From Exiguobacterium qingdaonense (lineage in GTDB: Bacteria; Bacillota; Bacilli; Exiguobacteriales; Exiguobacteriaceae), in the NCBI RefSeq assembly GCF_018617855.1, contig NZ_JACSKY010000009.1, positions 50,950-114,949 on the forward strand: a stretch of DNA of 64,000 nt, read 5' to 3'. Below the pieces are notes generated by a model that was not told where the DNA came from, searched no databases, and saw only the letters and a list, made by a program, of their open reading frames with translations. Each line of letters starts with the position of its first letter. The stretch's first letter is position 1. This document shows positions 60,132-64,000 of this stretch, one piece after another. The position numbers and the translations under genes are program-made.

Positions 60132-61400
60132 GTGATCGAAATCAAAGTACCAGAATTAGCAGAGTCCATTACGGAAGGAACGGTCGCGACATGGCTCAAA
60201 CAGCCAGGCGACCAGGTTGAAAAAGGAGAGGCCATCGTCGAGCTCGAGACAGATAAAGTTAACATCGAAGTCCCGGCTGACGAGGCGGGCGTGTTGGAAG
60301 AACAACTCGCCGGTGAAGGAGACACCGTTCAAGTCGGTGACGTCATCGCACGTCTCGGTTCAGGTTCTGGTGGCGGAACGGCCGTCGCGACGAAGACAAA
60401 GACAGAGAATGCGACGGAAACGAAAACAGAAGCGCCGACCGAGAAGAAGACGGAGTCTGTCGAAGAAGGAAAAAAAGTCGAGAAGCGTGAAGAGCATGTG
60501 GCGAGCCCGGGTAAAGGGCCGATCGCAACACCTGCTGCCCGTAAACTCGCTCGTGAGAAAGGCATCGACCTTTCAGCCGTTCAAACGAACGATCCGATGG
60601 GACGCATCAACGTCCATGACGTTTCAAAACACGAAGACAAACCAGCCGTAAAAGAGCAAAAACCAGCTGCTTCTACACCGCAACCGGCTGCGAGCGGGAA
60701 AGAGGAAGAACGCATCAAGATGACGCGTCGTCGTCAAACGATCGCGAACCGCCTCGTCGAAGTCCAACAGACGGCAGCGATGCTCACGACGTTCAACGAG
60801 GTCGACATGTCGGCGGTCATGGCACTCCGTAAACGTCGCCAAGAGAAGTTCGTGAAAGACAACGATGTCAAACTCGGCTTCATGTCATTCTTCACGAAAG
60901 CGGCAGTGGCGGCCCTTAAGCGCATGCCTTACTTGAACGCTGAAATCCAAGGCAACGAAATCGTCTTGAAGAAATATTACGACATCGGGATCGCTGTATC
61001 GGCGCCAGATGGTCTCGTCGTTCCGGTCGTCCGTGAAGCGGACCGCAAAAACTTTGGGGAAATCGAGAAGGACATCCTTCACCTCGCGGACAAAGCACGT
61101 AACAACAAGCTTGGGTTGAGCGACTTGACAGGTGGTACGTTCACGATCACGAACGGGGGCGTGTTCGGTTCACTCCTCTCAACGCCAATCTTGAACGGGC
61201 CCCAAGTTGCCATCCTCGGGATGCACTCGATTCAACTCCGCCCGGTCGCCATCGATGCGGACACGATGGAAAACCGTCCGATGATGTATGTCGCCCTCTC
61301 ATATGACCACCGGATTGTGGATGGTCGTGAGGCTGTGACATTCCTCAAGCACATTAAAGATATGATTGAAGACCCAGAACAATTGTTGTTCGAAGCGTAA
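60132..61400 (+). CDS. odhB: 2-oxoglutarate dehydrogenase E2 (succinyltransferase)
   Basis: A 422-residue E2. The lipoyl domain has K42 in ETDKVNIEV; after a charged Lys/Thr/Glu linker, the peripheral-subunit-binding domain reads ATPAARKLAREKGIDL (~137-152); the catalytic domain ends with D-H-R-I-V-D-G-R-E-A-V (H~392). GTG start 9 bases after AAGGGGG. The E3 gene is not adjacent; the shared dihydrolipoamide dehydrogenase must be elsewhere. Confidence 0.96.
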   Translation: MIEIKVPELAESITEGTVATWLKQPGDQVEKGEAIVELETDKVNIEVPADEAGVLEEQLAGEGDTVQVGDVIARLGSGSGGGTAVATKTKTENATETKTEAPTEKKTESVEEGKKVEKREEHVASPGKGPIATPAARKLAREKGIDLSAVQTNDPMGRINVHDVSKHEDKPAVKEQKPAASTPQPAASGKEEERIKMTRRRQTIANRLVEVQQTAAMLTTFNEVDMSAVMALRKRRQEKFVKDNDVKLGFMSFFTKAAVAALKRMPYLNAEIQGNEIVLKKYYDIGIAVSAPDGLVVPVVREADRKNFGEIEKDILHLADKARNNKLGLSDLTGGTFTITNGGVFGSLLSTPILNGPQVAILGMHSIQLRPVAIDADTMENRPMMYVALSYDHRIVDGREAVTFLKHIKDMIEDPEQLLFEA

Positions 61401-61405
61401 ATTCC

Positions 61406-61444
61406 AAAAGCACTCACTTCCATCATGGAAATGAGTGCTTTTTT
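61406..61444 (+). terminator. terminator of odhAB
   Basis: AAAAGCACTCAC-TTCCAT pairs with ATGGAA-ATGAGTGCTTTT (one mismatch), ending in a T-run. Confidence 0.88.
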
Positions 61445-61601
61445 CAAGGTGTCATATAGAATGAAAGCTGTTGCTTCCCGTTCGCTTTGGACCGAAATTT
61501 TGAAATAAAGTCAATTATGAAAAAGCGAACGGATAACATGATAGGTGAATCAGCTTCCGCTATAATGAGAGACGAGTCGAAAATAGATAGAGGTGAAGAG
61601 A

Positions 61602-62255
61602 ATGAAAAAGAATCAACTGTTGGTCATTCTGACCATCATCGCGGTCGCACTGATCGCAATCGTCTTCGTCTTGCTCAATCAAGAGGAGACGACAGTCGAC
61701 CGTGGCAACCATGTCTCGATTGAAGGACAACCGACACTCGGGGACCGGGACGCGAAAGTATCCGTCGTTGAGTTCGGAGATTATAAATGTCCGTCATGTA
61801 AACAATGGGGTGAATCGATTTACCCGCAGCTGAAAGCGGATTATCTTGACAAGGAAGACGTCAGCTTCAGCTATATTAACGTCTTGTTCCATGGGCAAGA
61901 ATCGATTTTGGCATCCCTTGCTTCCGAGTCGGTATACGAGCAAGATCCCGAGTCGTTTTGGGCATTTCACAAAGCGCTCTATGACGCACAACCGGCCTCG
62001 CAGCAACATGATGACGTGTGGGTGACGGTCGAGAAATTGAAGGAAATCGCTAGCGAGACGACATCGGTCGACTTGGCGCAGTTCGAACAAGACCTCGGGG
62101 AAGAATCGACCGTGCTCGAAAACGTCAGTACGGATGATGGTCTTGTGAGCGAGAATGGTGTTCAGTTCACGCCTTCGATCATGATCAATGGCGTGATGCT
62201 TGAGGACCCATTCGATTACGAGCAGATTCAACAATTGATTGAGCAGGATCTATAA
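61602..62255 (+). CDS. bdbD: BdbD-like thiol oxidoreductase
   Basis: A 217-residue DsbA-fold protein anchored by one N-terminal helix (~5-25). Active site C63-P-S-C66 in F-G-D-Y-K-C-P-S-C and cis-Pro in Q-F-T-P-S-I. It should introduce disulfides in exported proteins. GAGGTG lies 6 bases before the ATG; a GTG three codons earlier overlaps that site. The BdbC-like gene follows after one base. Confidence 0.9.
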   Translation: MKKNQLLVILTIIAVALIAIVFVLLNQEETTVDRGNHVSIEGQPTLGDRDAKVSVVEFGDYKCPSCKQWGESIYPQLKADYLDKEDVSFSYINVLFHGQESILASLASESVYEQDPESFWAFHKALYDAQPASQQHDDVWVTVEKLKEIASETTSVDLAQFEQDLGEESTVLENVSTDDGLVSENGVQFTPSIMINGVMLEDPFDYEQIQQLIEQDL

Positions 62256-62256
62256 C

Positions 62257-62670
62257 ATGAAATCATTTTTCGGAAAATATGGATTGTATCTCGCTTGGCT
62301 CATCTCGTTGACGGCGACGCTCGGGAGTCTCTTCTTCAGCGAGATCCGAGAGTTCGTGCCATGTGAGCTATGTTGGATTCAGCGCATCTTTATGTACCCA
62401 CTGACGATTCTGTTGGGAATCGCCGTCTTCACGGACGATCGGGCGATACGTAAATATGTGTTACCGCTCTCAATCATAGGTGGTTTCGTATCACTTTACC
62501 ATTACTTGGTTCAAAAGGTGCCAGGTTTCGCACAGGTTCAACCTTGTGCCCAAGGAGTACCGTGTAGCGGTCAATATATCAACTGGCTCGGGTTCATCAC
62601 AATCCCGTTCCTCGCATTGACAGCTTTCACGCTCATCACCATACTAGTTTGGAATATAAAAAAGCGATAA
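62257..62670 (+). CDS. bdbC: BdbC-like quinone-coupled thiol oxidase (DsbB family)
   Basis: A 137-residue membrane protein with four helices. Two cysteine pairs face outside: C36-E-L-C39 and C97...C103 (PCAQGVPC). It reoxidises BdbD using quinone. The ATG is one base after the bdbD stop, so the pair is coupled; an in-frame upstream start would overlap bdbD without a ribosome binding site. Confidence 0.92.
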   Translation: MKSFFGKYGLYLAWLISLTATLGSLFFSEIREFVPCELCWIQRIFMYPLTILLGIAVFTDDRAIRKYVLPLSIIGGFVSLYHYLVQKVPGFAQVQPCAQGVPCSGQYINWLGFITIPFLALTAFTLITILVWNIKKR

Positions 62671-62683
62671 GGAGTTGGAACGC

Positions 62684-63262
62684 GTGAAGAAATGGTGGAT
62701 GGTTAGTTTGATGACGGTGCTCGTCGTCCTAGCAGGATGCGGACAAGAAATCGAAGAACCGCTCAATTGGGAAGTCGAATCGTTTGAATACATGAATCAA
62801 GAGGAAGAGATGGTCAGCCTCGAAGATTTGAAAGGAAACGTATGGATGGCGGATTTTGTCTTCACAAGTTGTGAGACGGTCTGCCCACCGATGACGTATA
62901 ACATGACGAAGCTCAATGAAGCGCTCGAAGAAGAGGGTGTCGAGAATGTACAATTCGTCTCGTTCAGCGTCGACCCCGAGGTGGACACTCCAGAGAAAAT
63001 GAGAGAGTTCATGAGTGGTTACGACCTTGCGAACGCCGATTGGAATTTCCTTTCGGGCTACTCACAAGAGGAAATCGAAACGTTTGCTCAAGAGAGCTTT
63101 AAAGCGCTTGTCCGTAAACCTGATGAAGGAACACAAGTCGATCACGGTACATATTTCTATTTGGTCGATCAGGAAGGAAAGATTATGAAGGCTTATTCTG
63201 GTTTCCAAAATGTACCGATTGATGATATCGTCAATGATATCAAAATATTGCAAAAATCTTGA
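62684..63262 (+). CDS. SCO1/SenC family copper-chaperone lipoprotein
   Basis: A 192-residue lipoprotein (signal ending V-L-A-G-C19) with a thioredoxin fold. The copper motif C63-E-T-V-C67 and the distant H154 (V-D-H-G-T-Y-F-Y) match Sco proteins that load CuA of cytochrome oxidase. GTG start 9 bases after AAGGAG. It may use the upstream Bdb pair to keep its cysteines in the right redox state, which is inference. A terminator follows. Confidence 0.92.
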   Translation: MKKWWMVSLMTVLVVLAGCGQEIEEPLNWEVESFEYMNQEEEMVSLEDLKGNVWMADFVFTSCETVCPPMTYNMTKLNEALEEEGVENVQFVSFSVDPEVDTPEKMREFMSGYDLANADWNFLSGYSQEEIETFAQESFKALVRKPDEGTQVDHGTYFYLVDQEGKIMKAYSGFQNVPIDDIVNDIKILQKS

Positions 63263-63285
63263 GAACGGCATCACGCCGTTCTTTT
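63263..63285 (+). terminator. terminator of the bdbDC-sco operon
   Basis: Perfect 7-bp stem GAACGGC/GCCGTTC with an ATCAC loop and four T's. Confidence 0.8.
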
Positions 63286-63604
63286 GTATTGGATGAATGA
63301 TAAAATGAAGTGCAACAAACGAACAGAAAGCCCATAGCAACATCCTCGTGTAGAATGAAGTTACCACAACGCACATTCAGACGAAACGAGTCATCCTATT
63401 TTTTTAAGTTCATTTATTACATGACTGACTGCGAGTTTTGTGATTTCAGTATCTACTTCGTTTAACTAAATCAGGCGAGAATTCTCCCTCCTCTAAGCGT
63501 CTCGGGGCGAAGCTCGGCGTAGGTGGGAGATGAATCGCCCGGTCCAAAACTCTTCTCTCCCTGTGACAGATAGGACGAACAAAAGTTCGTGATTCCGTCA
63601 GATT

Positions 63605-63663
63605 CTCCCTCCCCCTCCGCGGGTATCGGATGAGGAAGACACATCACAATCTGCTGGAGGGAG
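63605..63663 (+). other. possible hairpin hiding the tnpB ribosome binding site
   Basis: CTCCCTCC (63605-63612) is exactly complementary to GGAGGGAG (63656-63663), part of the tnpB Shine-Dalgarno stretch. Pairing would limit tnpB translation. Confidence 0.45.
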
Positions 63664-63674
63664 GAGGGACGGAC

Positions 63675-64000
63675 ATGCTGAAAGGCTACACATACAGGCT
63701 CCACCCGACGCCGGTACAGGCCGAGTTCCTCATCAAGACGATCGGCTGCGCCCGGTTCATCTACAACAAGCTGCTCGAGGACCGCATCGCCATCCGCGAG
63801 GAGGCGAAAGCGGGAATCGTGACGAGACGGAAACCGGCGACACCTGCCTCCTACAAGCCCCTGTTCCCGTTCCTCGCCGAGGCGGACAGCCTCGCGCTCG
63901 CGAACGCGAAGCTGAACCTCGACGCCGCGTTCGCAAAGTTCTTCGCCGGGACGGCCGGCTTCCCGGCGTTCAAGTCGAGACGGCGGTCGCGCGCCTCCTA
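63675..64000 (+). CDS. tnpB: TnpB RNA-guided nuclease, N-terminal part
   Basis: The first ~108 residues of an OrfB/TnpB protein, cut by the window edge. Start MLKGYTYRLHPTPVQAEFL, then C-A-R-F-I-Y-N-K-L-L and a Phe/Arg-rich segment ending F-P-A-F-K-S-R-R-R are the N-terminal pattern of IS605 TnpB. The RuvC part and any omega RNA lie beyond the edge. Ribosome binding site GGAGGGAGGAGGG. Codon use is strongly G/C-ending, unlike every other gene here, showing recent transfer. Confidence 0.85.
   Translation, partial: MLKGYTYRLHPTPVQAEFLIKTIGCARFIYNKLLEDRIAIREEAKAGIVTRRKPATPASYKPLFPFLAEADSLALANAKLNLDAAFAKFFAGTAGFPAFKSRRRSRAS

Larger units (their letters stand above)
63470..64000 (+). mobile_element. 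IS200/IS605-type tnpB element, left part only
   Basis: From about here to the edge the sequence is GC-rich (~60%) and unlike the flanking genome. It begins with structured DNA: TCTCCCTCCT pairs with AGGTGGGAGA (63491-63532, one mismatch) and CGAAC-AAAA-GTTCG follows. The gene is tnpB. No tnpA precedes it, as in IS1341-type elements. The exact left end is not determined. Confidence 0.6.

Noticed and set aside
57264..61400. Alternative assignment of odhAB as pyruvate dehydrogenase genes
   Set aside because: The 949-residue single-chain E1 with GDAAFPGQG and the E2 with DHRIVDGREA are those of 2-oxoglutarate dehydrogenase; pyruvate E1 in Bacillales is split into two subunits.
63471..63704. 77-codon minus-strand frame containing PTYAELRPETLRGG
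   Set aside because: It overlaps the structured left part of the tnpB element and looks like a chance translation of that non-coding DNA.

Overview
The window looks like a chromosomal segment of a moderately low-GC Gram-positive bacterium of the Bacillales. Exiguobacterium is my best guess. The guess rests on the AddAB (not RecBCD) nuclease, the yqeG-yqeH-aroE-yhbY-nadD-yqeK-rsfS-yqeM block, a PerR-controlled catalase, Cre sites for CcpA, the staphyloxanthin-type C30 carotenoid genes and strong GGAGG/GGGGG ribosome binding sites. The assignment is inference. I saw no rRNA, tRNA, CRISPR array or prophage. The only mobile element is a GC-rich tnpB cut off by the right edge.

Layout. 1-8124: an acidic orphan protein and a truncated haemoglobin on the minus strand, then addB-addA. 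8222-11740: a single-domain response regulator coupled to a CHASE3-HAMP-GAF/PAS histidine kinase, then a UPF0344 membrane protein. 11802-21081: a methyltransferase and a carotenoid cluster split into two convergent operons: two desaturases plus crtM on the plus strand, and a CruF-like gene, crtO, crtQ and crtP on the minus strand. Where they meet lies what I think is the most interesting item: an unannotated ~320-nt minus-strand RNA with its own promoter and terminator and six hairpins whose loops show UUCCCC or UCCCC, the complement of the GGGGGA ribosome binding sites used by many genes here. 21144-24618: pssA, a YbaK deacylase, a crotonase and a MATE exporter.

24744-36707 is a maltose/maltodextrin regulon: intracellular GH13/CBM34 amylase, MdxEFG importer, membrane-anchored secreted alpha-amylase, MalR and maltose phosphorylase. 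It carries repeated GCAAACGWTTGC-like operators and Cre sites. 36809-45462 holds a YitT protein, a Cof-type phosphatase, a thioredoxin-psd pair and the ribosome-assembly/NAD block. 45466-50098 holds a VOC protein, a membrane protein, katA with two PerR boxes, a lipoprotein nuclease and an NfrA-like reductase. 50106-54363 is thiol and sulfur chemistry: a membrane-TlpA fusion, a CstB-like persulfide dioxygenase/rhodanese, two rhodaneses and a TauE exporter around a CstR-like operator. 54367-61444 carries small genes, an isochorismatase-like hydrolase, an ABC exporter and odhAB. 61602-63285 is a BdbD-BdbC-Sco thiol/copper module, followed by the tnpB element.

How the parts connect: maltodextrins are cut outside by the anchored amylase, imported by MdxEFG, trimmed by the CBM34 amylase and split by maltose phosphorylase, under MalR and CcpA. 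OdhAB also has a Cre site just downstream of its likely promoter. The carotenoid, catalase, bacilliredoxin-like and persulfide genes together suggest strong investment in oxidative and sulfur stress protection.
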